Below are positions 17,130 to 25,263 of a stretch of 64,000 nt of DNA, piece by piece. Each line of letters starts with the position of its first letter. Position 1 is the stretch's first letter. This DNA comes from Cytophagales bacterium (GTDB lineage: Bacteria > Bacteroidota > Bacteroidia > Cytophagales > Cyclobacteriaceae). Below the pieces are notes generated by a model. It worked only from the letters and a program-made list of their open reading frames with translations, searched no databases and was not told the DNA's origin. The stretch spans positions 186,001 to 250,000 of the forward strand of contig JAWPMT010000004.1 of assembly GCA_033344775.1 (NCBI GenBank), given 5' to 3'. The position numbers were made by a program, and so were the translations under genes.

Positions 17130-20024
17130 CTAATCTTCCAACAGCACCCGATAGGTGGAAACCTGATCGCGTTGAGAGATACGCAATAAATAAAGTCCTG
17201 AAGTTAAGTCCGACAGGTCCAACGTCTTCTGGTCGCCCATGCGCTCCAACATGACCTTCCCTGAGAAGTCAACGACTTGAATGCCCTCGATGGGTACATC
17301 CATCACAATGTGGAGCTGTCCTGCTGTAGGATTTGGGTATATAGAAATATCTCTTGATGTGGCCAGGTTCAAAATAATGTCCACCACCGCTTCATTGGAT
17401 GATTCGGAAACGAAGTTCTCACTGAGTGCTCTGACCGTATAGCCGTACGCGCTTGCGGTCACTACATCGCTATCCGTATAGGTCGTCTGATCAGCATCCA
17501 CCACCGCAAGCGACAATGCCTCACCGGCATCCTGTGACCTGAAGATTTCAAAGCCTACTTCATTGTCAGAATTATCACTCCAACTCAAAGCGACGGTCTC
17601 TTCCGTGTCCGTGCGCTCCGCAGTTAAATCCGAAGGGGCTACCGGAACAATTAGCTGATAATCCACCGCTGCTGAAGCTCTTTCTCCAAAGACGTTCGCA
17701 GACACAACCGTATAGCTGTAGGGCACATTGGGAGCCGCTGATTCATCGACATAGGTTGAAGTACCCCGATCCAGCGTTGCGAGCGTCACGGTTTCGTCCG
17801 CATCAGATCGAATCACCTGAAAGCTTCTGGCCTGCAAATCTGATTCCCAATCAAGGTGGATGTTACCAGCCTCGTCGTTGGTTATAGTCGTAATGGCTGC
17901 TGCCTCCGGTCCTGAAATCTTAATGGTATTGAATCCACCAGTATTCACACCGCCCATCGAAGCTGCCCCAAGCAGGATTAAGGTATCATTTTCTACCTCC
18001 ATTTGGTTGATCACTCCTTCAAACTTTAAGTTCAGGTCATCGTAGACTAGTCCACTTTCGAAATTGACTAATGCCAAGGCCTTTCTTTCGATGGAGTTGA
18101 TCTGATCGAAATTTCCAGCGATGAGTATCGTGGTATCACTGATCTGTTCGACATCTAAAATGGCTTTGTCAGCATTTATGCTAAACAAAGCGGAATTGAG
18201 CAGATTTCCATCCTGGTCATAAGTCCGGACATCTTGAGGATTGTTGGAATCGCTCTCCCACACCAGCAGGACGGACTCATTGACATAAAAATATGAGCTC
18301 ATCCCAAAAGAGGTATCTAACGTAATGCTCCCAAATGAAGTATCTTCTGATCCATCCGAAAGTAAACGCGTTATTTTCACCGTGTTATCGTCTTCCCGCT
18401 GCATTACGATGAGTCTATCTTGATCCACAAGCGTAGATTGATAAATTTTCACATCCGGAAAAGAAAAGGATGCGTCGACCTCATAATCACTCGTCAATTT
18501 TAGGGCTCCGGTTCGGACGAAAGCGTTATCCACCTGATAAGAGAAATCACCGGTCAATAAAATGCCCCCGTCGGAAGTCTCGTGCATATTGGTAATCGCA
18601 CCGGCTCCGCTACTCGTATTGGACCTGAGGAAAAGCGGAATATCCAACCGCTCCCCGCCCGTGTAGACTTCAAACTGATTGAAATCTTCTGTGTCATCAT
18701 AGGATATCAGGAATTCGCCGGTGGACAACAGCAAGCTACTGCCTACGCCATTTTCGGGAGTTAGTTCGAAACCAAACTCGGGAGCCTGAGGCCCATCTTC
18801 CAAAGACCAGGTAAGAAACCCTGAAGCTCCTGCGGCTGAGTTGAGGATGTTGCGCCCTTCGATGGTGAATTGACCTCCCGACAGTGGCTGAAAATTGGAG
18901 GGAGCTGCATAGCCATGGAGAATAGCGAAATCTTCCGCCTGATTTCCATCCCGATCAATCACAGTCAAACCATTGGCTATGTTTCCATCATATTCGGCGT
19001 GTTCAGCCACCAGCAGCCATCTGTTCGCACTTAGCTTAAGCAGCCTGGGCCGGATGGCTAAAAAGCCATAATCTTCATAATTACGCGATTCAAAAAGGTC
19101 ATCCCGAACTCCTGCTGCATTCACCTTGGTGAGTACATTCTCGAAGTTGCCATCTTGGCCAAGTAGAAAATAACCTCCCGCCCCATCGGGTGTGGCAAAA
19201 TCAATGCGCTCCATGAACGATAAGTCCGCATCATGGAAGGAATTGTCTGTTAAAAACCCGGAATCATCGTAAATGAAAATACCATTGGTCGTTAAGCCCT
19301 CAATCTGAATGTTATCACTAACGATAAGTAGTTCTCCACTGGCCAAAGTTTCCACATGGGGCGGCGGGAAGTTACCATCGACCATGATCGTTGTAAATTG
19401 CAAATCCCGCTCGCCATTCTTATAGCGCATCAATTCATGAATGGATTCTTCATCATTCTCCCAAAGGATCATAAATGAAGTTTCGTCAATAGGAATGACG
19501 CTGGCATAGGATCTGGTAAGCTCTTCTTCAATTACACGCGTGCCCCCATCCTGACCTACCAGGGTGAGTGTGCCCGGTGAGGTAATCACTAAAAGTGAAT
19601 CCTGATGAACCGCAATATCCAGTATATAACCAAAATCACTGGTCAATTCAACACCTTCTATGCCACTGTCACCCGATACTTTGAGCAAATTTCCATTTTG
19701 CAGGTAGTAGATAGAATCGTTCCAAAAAGCATGACCGCCAGCCAGGTCATTAAAAAAATCATTAGTGTAAGGAATCTTGGGATTAAAAGACTCATCCAGT
19801 TCGCCTGTTGCCGACATTTTGATGATCGGGCTGACTGCACGACCATTATGAAATGCGACGTTGCCGCCCACGTAGATGGCATCCTCGAATGTTTCTACCA
19901 TTCGGTAAAACGGGTAGCTCTGGAGCTTAGGACTTTTTGAAGCAAGGTTAATCGGCACTTGCGCGTAAGTGATCAAGGAAGCCAACAGTAATACTGTGAG
20001 GGGTAGATAGCCTTTAAAATTCAT
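17130..20024 (-). CDS. Secreted delta-60-repeat/FN3 protein with T9SS sorting domain
   Basis: 964 residues. A signal peptide (MNFKGYLPLTVLLLASLITYAQ) is followed by about 670 residues of repeats in which a value is reported per item (DESFNPKIPYTNDFF, DASFSFPDVKIYQST), the pattern of delta-60 propeller-like repeats. Two fibronectin type III domains lie at about 715-800 and 802-885 (APSDLTAERTDTEETVALSW). The last 75 residues (SIYPNPTAGQLHIVMDV...) are a type A Por sorting domain. It is probably secreted through type IX. Function is unknown. It is a single gene followed by a clear terminator. Confidence 0.85.
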   Translation of the reverse strand: MNFKGYLPLTVLLLASLITYAQVPINLASKSPKLQSYPFYRMVETFEDAIYVGGNVAFHNGRAVSPIIKMSATGELDESFNPKIPYTNDFFNDLAGGHAFWNDSIYYLQNGNLLKVSGDSGIEGVELTSDFGYILDIAVHQDSLLVITSPGTLTLVGQDGGTRVIEEELTRSYASVIPIDETSFMILWENDEESIHELMRYKNGERDLQFTTIMVDGNFPPPHVETLASGELLIVSDNIQIEGLTTNGIFIYDDSGFLTDNSFHDADLSFMERIDFATPDGAGGYFLLGQDGNFENVLTKVNAAGVRDDLFESRNYEDYGFLAIRPRLLKLSANRWLLVAEHAEYDGNIANGLTVIDRDGNQAEDFAILHGYAAPSNFQPLSGGQFTIEGRNILNSAAGASGFLTWSLEDGPQAPEFGFELTPENGVGSSLLLSTGEFLISYDDTEDFNQFEVYTGGERLDIPLFLRSNTSSGAGAITNMHETSDGGILLTGDFSYQVDNAFVRTGALKLTSDYEVDASFSFPDVKIYQSTLVDQDRLIVMQREDDNTVKITRLLSDGSEDTSFGSITLDTSFGMSSYFYVNESVLLVWESDSNNPQDVRTYDQDGNLLNSALFSINADKAILDVEQISDTTILIAGNFDQINSIERKALALVNFESGLVYDDLNLKFEGVINQMEVENDTLILLGAASMGGVNTGGFNTIKISGPEAAAITTITNDEAGNIHLDWESDLQARSFQVIRSDADETVTLATLDRGTSTYVDESAAPNVPYSYTVVSANVFGERASAAVDYQLIVPVAPSDLTAERTDTEETVALSWSDNSDNEVGFEIFRSQDAGEALSLAVVDADQTTYTDSDVVTASAYGYTVRALSENFVSESSNEAVVDIILNLATSRDISIYPNPTAGQLHIVMDVPIEGIQVVDFSGKVMLERMGDQKTLDLSDLTSGLYLLRISQRDQVSTYRVLLED

Positions 20025-20134
20025 TGTTTTAACAGTTATTTCGGGGTGAAATTAGTCATTAATACCCATCTACAAGCATGAATGCATCACAACAACATCC
20101 TATCTTCACACCCACAAGGTCAAACCATCACCTA

Positions 20135-20318
20135 ATGAAACTCGTCCTTGCATTTTCTAGCCTATTCCTGGCTGCATCCATATGGGTCTATGAGATCGAT
20201 TCGGATGTGAACTTACGCAAGGGTCCTGGCAACAAGAAGAAGATCTTATGAACTGTGGCAGGCGGCGAAAAAATCCAGGTATTGGAAAAGACCAATGAAT
20301 TCTGGTGGAAGTTGGAAT
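20135..20318 (+). pseudogene. Truncated copy of the SH3-domain gene at 36997
   Basis: From about 20098 this region matches 36961 onward nearly base for base, including the untranslated leader CCTATCTTCACACCCACAAG and the first 60 codons (signal peptide MKLVLAFSSLFLAASIWVYE). Codon 39 is TGA here and CGA (Arg) in the intact gene. Similarity ends at about 20318, exactly where GGAATCTCAT of a palindromic repeat begins; the rest of SH3 and the C-terminal membrane helix are lost. It is therefore a duplicate that was broken by a repeat copy and by a nonsense change. Confidence 0.85.
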
Positions 20319-20460
20319 CTCATAGAAGGGAGTGTCTGCTAAAGTTCATTGAGATTCCCGCCCGCCTGCCGCGAGGCATTGTACGATCACTAATAAAAAC
20401 AGTATCATTCATGCTTATGGAGTGATCCCTGCCTGTCCTCCAAGCAGGCTGGGAATGACA
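20314..20460. repeat. Long palindromic intergenic repeat, copy 4 (inside SH3 pseudogene)
   Basis: GGAATCTCAT...ATTGAGATTCC forms the inner hairpin, then GATCCCTGCC...GGGAATGACAG, as on the right of copy 1. The left terminal CGTCATTCCGG is missing, so the inner hairpin directly joins the broken gene. Confidence 0.65.
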
Positions 20461-20490
20461 GCTTTTTGGATAAATATCTCAATTTTGTTC

Positions 20491-20659
20491 CGTCATTCCG
20501 GCGGCCGGCGATCCGGTTTTTGTAATGTAGCGAAGAAATACCGCCAGACGGCCCTGCGGAATCTCATTATTTAGTGGTACTTCTAATATTTATGAGATTC
20601 CGGCAGATCAATGAATAGGTGCAAAAACGCAAGGTCGCAATGTGATCGCCGGAATGACG
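20491..20659. repeat. Long palindromic intergenic repeat, copy 5
   Basis: 169 bp with intact CGTCATTCCGG and CCGGAATGACG ends, the CCGCCAGACGGCCCTGCGGAATCTC segment and its partner GAGATTCCGGCAGATCA. It lies 15 bases after the stop codon of the lipoprotein gene on its right. Confidence 0.75.
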
Positions 20660-20674
20660 ATATTTTAGCAGCTA

Positions 20675-21511
20675 TCAATAAGACCGCTCCACCTGAATGC
20701 TTCCATCCTCATGAACGCCATCGCAATCTTCTCCTGTAAAGGATATGGCAACACGCAATGTTTCAAATTGGCCTTCCCCGGTATAGGCGCCTGGGCAACC
20801 TCCCATATAGTCTGGCAAGTCTTGCCTATATTGGAAAGTAAAGGTGTTGGTCCCGTCTTCGGACAGTAGTACCGTAATGGTTCCATCATTGTCCTCGCCA
20901 CCATAAGCCGGCTGGAAGGTAGAAGAAATGTAGAAATCGCCACTCACGCGAGATCCCTGTTGCTCTCTGAGCCAAAACGAAACTGGCACATTGGAAAACA
21001 GGTTATCATCCCAGGTGCCGACATACCTGCCCAGAATGGTGCTTTTATCGGTTAAGGTAATGGATGCTTTTCTCTCGGCGATGAAGCTTTTTCCTTCAAT
21101 GTTGAACATTAACACCACAACATAGGCCAAATCATGCTGCAAGGTGTTGCTGTTCATATCTAATAGATCAGGCAATTGGAATTCGTATTCATTCTTGGTA
21201 GCAGTTACACCCTGCACCGCAAGAAAGGAGCCTTCGGGTACGGCTTGTAATTGCTCCGTCGTAAGGTTATTCGCTGTGGAAGCAGGCACAATAAACAAGT
21301 TGATGGCCTCCACTCCTTCACTGAAATTGAACTTGACCTGGATGTCTGTTGAAGATTCGATGTTGCCAATATCAATGGCAGAAAAGGAATTCAATTCGAT
21401 GGGATTGAATACAATTTCTGGCTCGTCTTCGGATGAACATGAAGAGATGAGGAATAAACTGAAGGCGCAGATCTTCCACGCCAATGATCGGATGATTTTT
21501 AAGGTTTTCAT
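20675..21511 (-). CDS. Lipoprotein of unknown function
   Basis: 278 residues with an N-terminal hydrophobic segment ending in the lipobox LISSC (Cys about 25) followed by SSEDEPE, a usual surface-export type tail of Bacteroidota lipoproteins. The rest is beta-rich. Residues about 155-278 (GRYVGTWDDNLFSNVPVSFWL ... DGSIQVERSY) look like a small beta-barrel or lipocalin-like domain with several conserved cysteines (GGCPGAY, GEDCDG). I do not recognise the family. It is alone, between repeats. Confidence 0.7.
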   Translation of the reverse strand: MKTLKIIRSLAWKICAFSLFLISSCSSEDEPEIVFNPIELNSFSAIDIGNIESSTDIQVKFNFSEGVEAINLFIVPASTANNLTTEQLQAVPEGSFLAVQGVTATKNEYEFQLPDLLDMNSNTLQHDLAYVVVLMFNIEGKSFIAERKASITLTDKSTILGRYVGTWDDNLFSNVPVSFWLREQQGSRVSGDFYISSTFQPAYGGEDNDGTITVLLSEDGTNTFTFQYRQDLPDYMGGCPGAYTGEGQFETLRVAISFTGEDCDGVHEDGSIQVERSY

Positions 21512-21743
21512 ATGGTTTTTTGATTCTAATTGGGATTTATTTGGATACGGTTAGGAGATGGATACAGCGGAGTATTTGCAGCGAATGACAAGAAATGCAT
21601 TGAATGGCAAGCTTTACTGGATTTTTTACCGAATCAGGTGCGCGGATACGTAAGCAAAACCAATCAGGTGTACTAAACATCTCTTCGAAAGACCTTATCC
21701 GTTTGTTTCACTTCGGTGATAACACCTTCAGTGGCTGGATGGA

Positions 21744-21763
21744 AGTTTGTGGAGACACAAACT
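21744..21763. repeat. AGTTTGTG-N4-CACAAACT hairpin
   Basis: Perfect 8-base arms. Four relatives are clustered at 37415-37774. The gap 21512-21841 holds this hairpin and a decayed AAGACCTTAT word but no gene. Confidence 0.55.
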
Positions 21764-21841
21764 CGGTGGAAAACTCATTATGGCAGCTATTGCCCAATTT
21801 GATGTTAATTTGATCTTGACACGTCAAGTAAAAAGCATCCT

Positions 21842-22387
21842 GTGAGTTCCTACACCTACATATCAGCAAGTTGGACAATTAACTCAAATAATGAAGAAAT
21901 AGAGCTATTCCCCGACGATGGTGTCCAGGATCATCAAATGGAGGCCATGGAGTATACCTTCCTTGATATACTCGAGCTTTATCAAGGCACATATAAATAT
22001 TTCGATGAGGACGAATTGAAGGGATTGCTTCTTTATAGTAAATACCATCTGGCAGATGTACCGCCCAGGTCCTGCGCCAGGGCCTATTGGACGATGCTCC
22101 TTTATATGAAAGCATTCATGGAAAACTACCCGGACCTGTACCATTCCTATTGGGAAGAAGATAGTCCTGTAGGCATCCTGATTGCACAACTCCTGCAGAA
22201 GGATTTACACCTGTTTGATGATTACGATGAGGTGTTGCTAAAAAACAAAGAGGACCTCAGTGACCTGAATGATCATGAACGATTATTGATGCTGTATTTA
22301 AGCGACGCTTTGAAGTTTACTCATACGGTGTATGAAAAGGCTGTTTCGGGAGCTCATAACATCGTGATCACGGTGATCACTGCCTAA
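21842..22387 (+). CDS. Hypothetical acidic helical protein
   Basis: 181 residues beginning with GTG at 21842, the only reasonable start before MEAMEYTFLD at about residue 33. There is no signal peptide or membrane segment. It is acidic and rich in aromatic residues (DDGVQDHQMEAMEYTFLD, YPDLYHSYWEEDS, LHLFDDYDEVLL), mostly helical. I do not recognise it. It is alone, with repeats on both sides, so it may be a recent arrival. Confidence 0.5.
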   Translation: MSSYTYISASWTINSNNEEIELFPDDGVQDHQMEAMEYTFLDILELYQGTYKYFDEDELKGLLLYSKYHLADVPPRSCARAYWTMLLYMKAFMENYPDLYHSYWEEDSPVGILIAQLLQKDLHLFDDYDEVLLKNKEDLSDLNDHERLLMLYLSDALKFTHTVYEKAVSGAHNIVITVITA

Positions 22388-22410
22388 TCGTCTTCGATGG
22401 GCTCGGGGAC

Positions 22411-22438
22411 GCCTTGCCGGCCGCGCCTTGCCGGCCGC
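22411..22438. repeat. 14-bp direct repeat GCCTTGCCGGCCGC x2
   Basis: Two perfect adjacent units, much richer in G+C than the surroundings, similar in style to the GGCGGCCGG units at 2813-2850. Confidence 0.6.
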
Positions 22439-22540
22439 GCATAGTCAGACTGACATTAATTATCTATTTCTAGCTCATCCATGTGCTCCAAATTCAATTG
22501 GACTATGATGATAACCGGGATGACGTTTCTATATTTTTTC

Positions 22541-22715
22541 CGTCATTCCGGAAATTCTGGAAAGAATCGGAAGAATTATCCGGAATCTCACCAAAAGGAA
22601 TAACTACTAAAACATATTGAGATTCACTGGCCGTGCGCCCGTCAGGTCAAGTGTAGGATTCTATTCTTACCTAGGAATTACAGTGACCACCGGAGCGACG
22701 GCCGTCGGAATGACG
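22541..22715. repeat. Long palindromic intergenic repeat, copy 6
   Basis: CGTCATTCCGG at the left and TCGGAATGACG at the right with CCGGAATCTCACC / TTGAGATTC inside. It lies 70 bases before the amidohydrolase gene. Confidence 0.7.
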
Positions 22716-22784
22716 TTTCTTAATGAACAATTCACTCCAATAATCACTAAATTCAGGTCTGATTGACCACCCTAACCTAGTTGA

Positions 22785-24242
22785 ATGAATAAGCCCATCT
22801 TGATTGGTAGCGTGTTGCTACTAACGCTCCTCAGTTGTCAACCTGGCGGAGAATTATTCGAAAATGCCCTGTGTATCCAAAATATCACCATCATCGATCC
22901 CATCGATGGGCTCAAAGAGAATCAGACATTAGTCATCAAGGATGGAAAGATCCATCGGGTTGCTCCTTCAGCAGAACTAAAGCTATCTGACCAAAACACA
23001 ATCATCGATGGCACTGGAAAATACCTGATTCCCGGACTTTGGGATACCCACGTGCATTTCTCATACATGGAAGAATTGGCTCCTCGGATGTTGGATCTTT
23101 TTCTTGCTTATGGCATCACCAGTGTCCGTGATACTGGCGGTGATATCAACTTCGTTAATCAATGGAAACAAAAAGCCTTGAGCAATCCGACCGGTGCTCC
23201 GCGAGTAATGATCGCAGGTCCGCTGCTGGATGGCCTTCCTAACGTATACGATGGTAGCGATCCTGGGCACCCTCCCCTTTCTGTTGGACTGGGTACCGTG
23301 GCCGACGTACAGGATCAAATTGAACTATTGGACAGCATGGATGTAGACTTGCTGAAAGCGTACGAGATGCTCACCCCGGAACAGTTCGCAACGGTTACAA
23401 AAATGGCTCGGGAAAAGGGTCTCAAAGTAACCGGTCATGTACCGCTGAGTATGGATGTGATCTCGGCCTCTAATGCCGGATTGAACAGCATGGAGCATAT
23501 GCGTAACCTGGAGATATCATGCGCCTCCAACTGGGAAGCCTTGCTTCAACAACGCCGGGACATGTTGTTTTCAGGAAGGACCGACAAAGGGGGTATACTT
23601 CGCTCGAGGATCCATGCGGCCCAGCGACCCATTGCCATTGAAAACTACGACGAGGGTCGTGCCAATGAAGTGCTTGGTGTGTTGGCCACCAATGAAACCT
23701 GGCAGATCCCTACCCTGACCTTAGCGACGAATGTCACGGAAAGGCCTTTTGCCGAAGTACAGTATCAGGAGAGCTTCAAGTATTTACCTGAAAATGTTGA
23801 AAATCAATGGAAACAGAACATTGAAGACTTTGTGAATACTCGACAACCCACGGAATTTCAGTTGGAATACACCACATGGTTTCGAAACATGGTAGGTAAA
23901 GTGCATGTAGCGGGCATTGATATCATGGCGGGAACGGATTGCCCTATTTTCTTTTTGACTCCAGGACGAAGCTTACATCAGGAGTTGGTTGTCCTGGTGA
24001 ATGCCGGACTTTCTCCGTTAGACGCCCTAAAAACAGCTACTTACAACCCGGCCAGGTACTTCAACATGGAGAATGAATTGGGAACAATCAAGGAAAACCA
24101 TTGGGCAGATCTGCTGATACTGGATGCCAACCCTCTGGAGAACATTGATCATACCCGGCAAATCAATGCGGTGATCAAGCAAGGAAACTATATGGATAGA
24201 GCACGGTTAGATGAAATGTTGGCGGAGTTGGATAAGCTGTAA
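22785..24242 (+). CDS. Amidohydrolase-family lipoprotein
   Basis: 485 residues. The signal ends in a lipobox LLSC (Cys 18), so it is probably anchored in the envelope. The metal-dependent amidohydrolase fold is seen by the DTHVHF motif (first metal ligands HxH), KAYEMLTPE with the bridging Lys, GHVPLSMD and SMEHMRN with His ligands, and AGTDCPIFF with the active-site Asp. It ends with the usual small beta-sandwich (ADLLILDANPLENI). Relatives include imidazolonepropionase-like and prolidase-type enzymes, so a substrate with a cyclic amide or a peptide is likely, but I cannot name it. It is alone. Confidence 0.85.
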   Translation: MNKPILIGSVLLLTLLSCQPGGELFENALCIQNITIIDPIDGLKENQTLVIKDGKIHRVAPSAELKLSDQNTIIDGTGKYLIPGLWDTHVHFSYMEELAPRMLDLFLAYGITSVRDTGGDINFVNQWKQKALSNPTGAPRVMIAGPLLDGLPNVYDGSDPGHPPLSVGLGTVADVQDQIELLDSMDVDLLKAYEMLTPEQFATVTKMAREKGLKVTGHVPLSMDVISASNAGLNSMEHMRNLEISCASNWEALLQQRRDMLFSGRTDKGGILRSRIHAAQRPIAIENYDEGRANEVLGVLATNETWQIPTLTLATNVTERPFAEVQYQESFKYLPENVENQWKQNIEDFVNTRQPTEFQLEYTTWFRNMVGKVHVAGIDIMAGTDCPIFFLTPGRSLHQELVVLVNAGLSPLDALKTATYNPARYFNMENELGTIKENHWADLLILDANPLENIDHTRQINAVIKQGNYMDRARLDEMLAELDKL

Positions 24243-24278
24243 GCGAGGCAAAGGATTTAAGTAAAGAATTGCTAAAAA

Positions 24279-24475
24279 TTATTGAGATTCCGGCACTACA
24301 CTATGTTCCGACCGGAATGACGGTTTTGAATGATATTTCTGTTTTTTATTCCGTCATTCCGGTTTCCAGCGCGGAGCAAGGAATACCGCCAGGCGGCCCT
24401 GCGGAATCTCAACAAAAGGAATGGCTGTTATCATATTTTGAGATTCTAGGCACTCCACCATCTAGGGGTGACTCT
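24279..24475. repeat. Long palindromic repeat, copy 7 (right half then left half)
   Basis: A right half (GAGATTCCGGCAC...CCGGAATGACGG, 24279-24322) comes first, then a left half from CGTCATTCC (24352) through CCGCCAGGCGGCCCTGCGGAATCTCA to GAGATTCTAGGC; the final end is lost. It lies just before the GIY-YIG gene. Confidence 0.65.
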
Positions 24476-24519
24476 TGTAATGGATAAGGAAGGTCTAGAT
24501 TTTTACTACATTACCCCTT

Positions 24520-24819
24520 ATGACTAAAGGCGGCTATGTCTACATTGTAACAAACAAGAACAGAACTACACTTTATATTGGAGTAACGAGCCATTTACAA
24601 GCCAGAATTTATGAACACAAATCAGGTCACGGTTCTGCTTTTACCAAACAATACAATTGTACTGACTTGGTCTATTATGAAGTTTTTGAAGACATAGAAT
24701 CTGCAATTGCAAGAGAAAAACAACTCAAGAAATGGAGGCGGGAGTTCAAGGATAACATCATCAGAGATTTCAATCCTGATTGGAGGAATTTGTATGACGA
24801 TATATTAGATCACAATTAA
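24520..24819 (+). CDS. GIY-YIG domain nuclease-like protein (single domain)
   Basis: 99 residues. GGYVYIVTNK then TTLYIGVTSHLQARIYEHK gives the GIY-YIG pattern (Y-V-Y ... Y-I-G), with the catalytic Arg in QARIYEHK, a SGHGSAFTKQYN loop and the final Glu in ESAIAREKQLKKW. This is the UPF0213/YhbQ-like single-domain group, common in Bacteroidota; its substrate is not known. It is bounded on both sides by the long palindromic repeats: copy 7 ends about 45 bases before it and copy 8 begins 7 bases after its stop. Confidence 0.88.
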   Translation: MTKGGYVYIVTNKNRTTLYIGVTSHLQARIYEHKSGHGSAFTKQYNCTDLVYYEVFEDIESAIAREKQLKKWRREFKDNIIRDFNPDWRNLYDDILDHN

Positions 24820-24825
24820 CAAACC

Positions 24826-25003
24826 CGTCATTCCGGCGATCATTGAACTACTTCCTATTAGTTCTGCCTCCAAAGTTGATCTGCCGGAATCTCACCAAAA
24901 GGAGAAGTACTAAAACACTTTGAGATTCCGCAGGGCCGCCTGGCGGTATATCAATTAAATCATACTAAGAAAGCATCAAGTTACTATGATAACCGAAATG
25001 ACG
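24826..25003. repeat. Long palindromic intergenic repeat, copy 8
   Basis: CGTCATTCCGGCG at the left, CCGAAATGACGG at the right, with CCGGAATCTCACC / TTGAGATTCCGCAGGG inside. It begins 7 bases after the GIY-YIG stop codon. Confidence 0.75.
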
Positions 25004-25037
25004 GTTCTGAATGGCGTGACCGAGCCACTTTTTGTTA

Positions 25038-25162
25038 CGTCATTCCTGCGTAGGCAGGAATCTCACACAAGAGAGCAACTACTAATCAATAATGAGATTC
25101 CGGCAGATCATTCTTAGTTGTGCAACCCTTTCGATAAAAATTTACTGATCGCCAGAATGACG
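25038..25162. repeat. Long palindromic intergenic repeat, copy 9
   Basis: CGTCATTCCTGCG...CAGGAATCTCAC left, GAGATTCCGGCAGATCA...GCCAGAATGACGG right; the inner parts match copy 5. Only 35 bases separate it from copy 8. Confidence 0.7.
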
Positions 25163-25263
25163 GTCTTTGATTTGAATACAATGCCTCTATGGTTCAGAAT
25201 TCCATGAATGCAGATGTTAGATTCCCTATTTTAGCTATTCATCTTAATAGGTCAGGACTTCTT

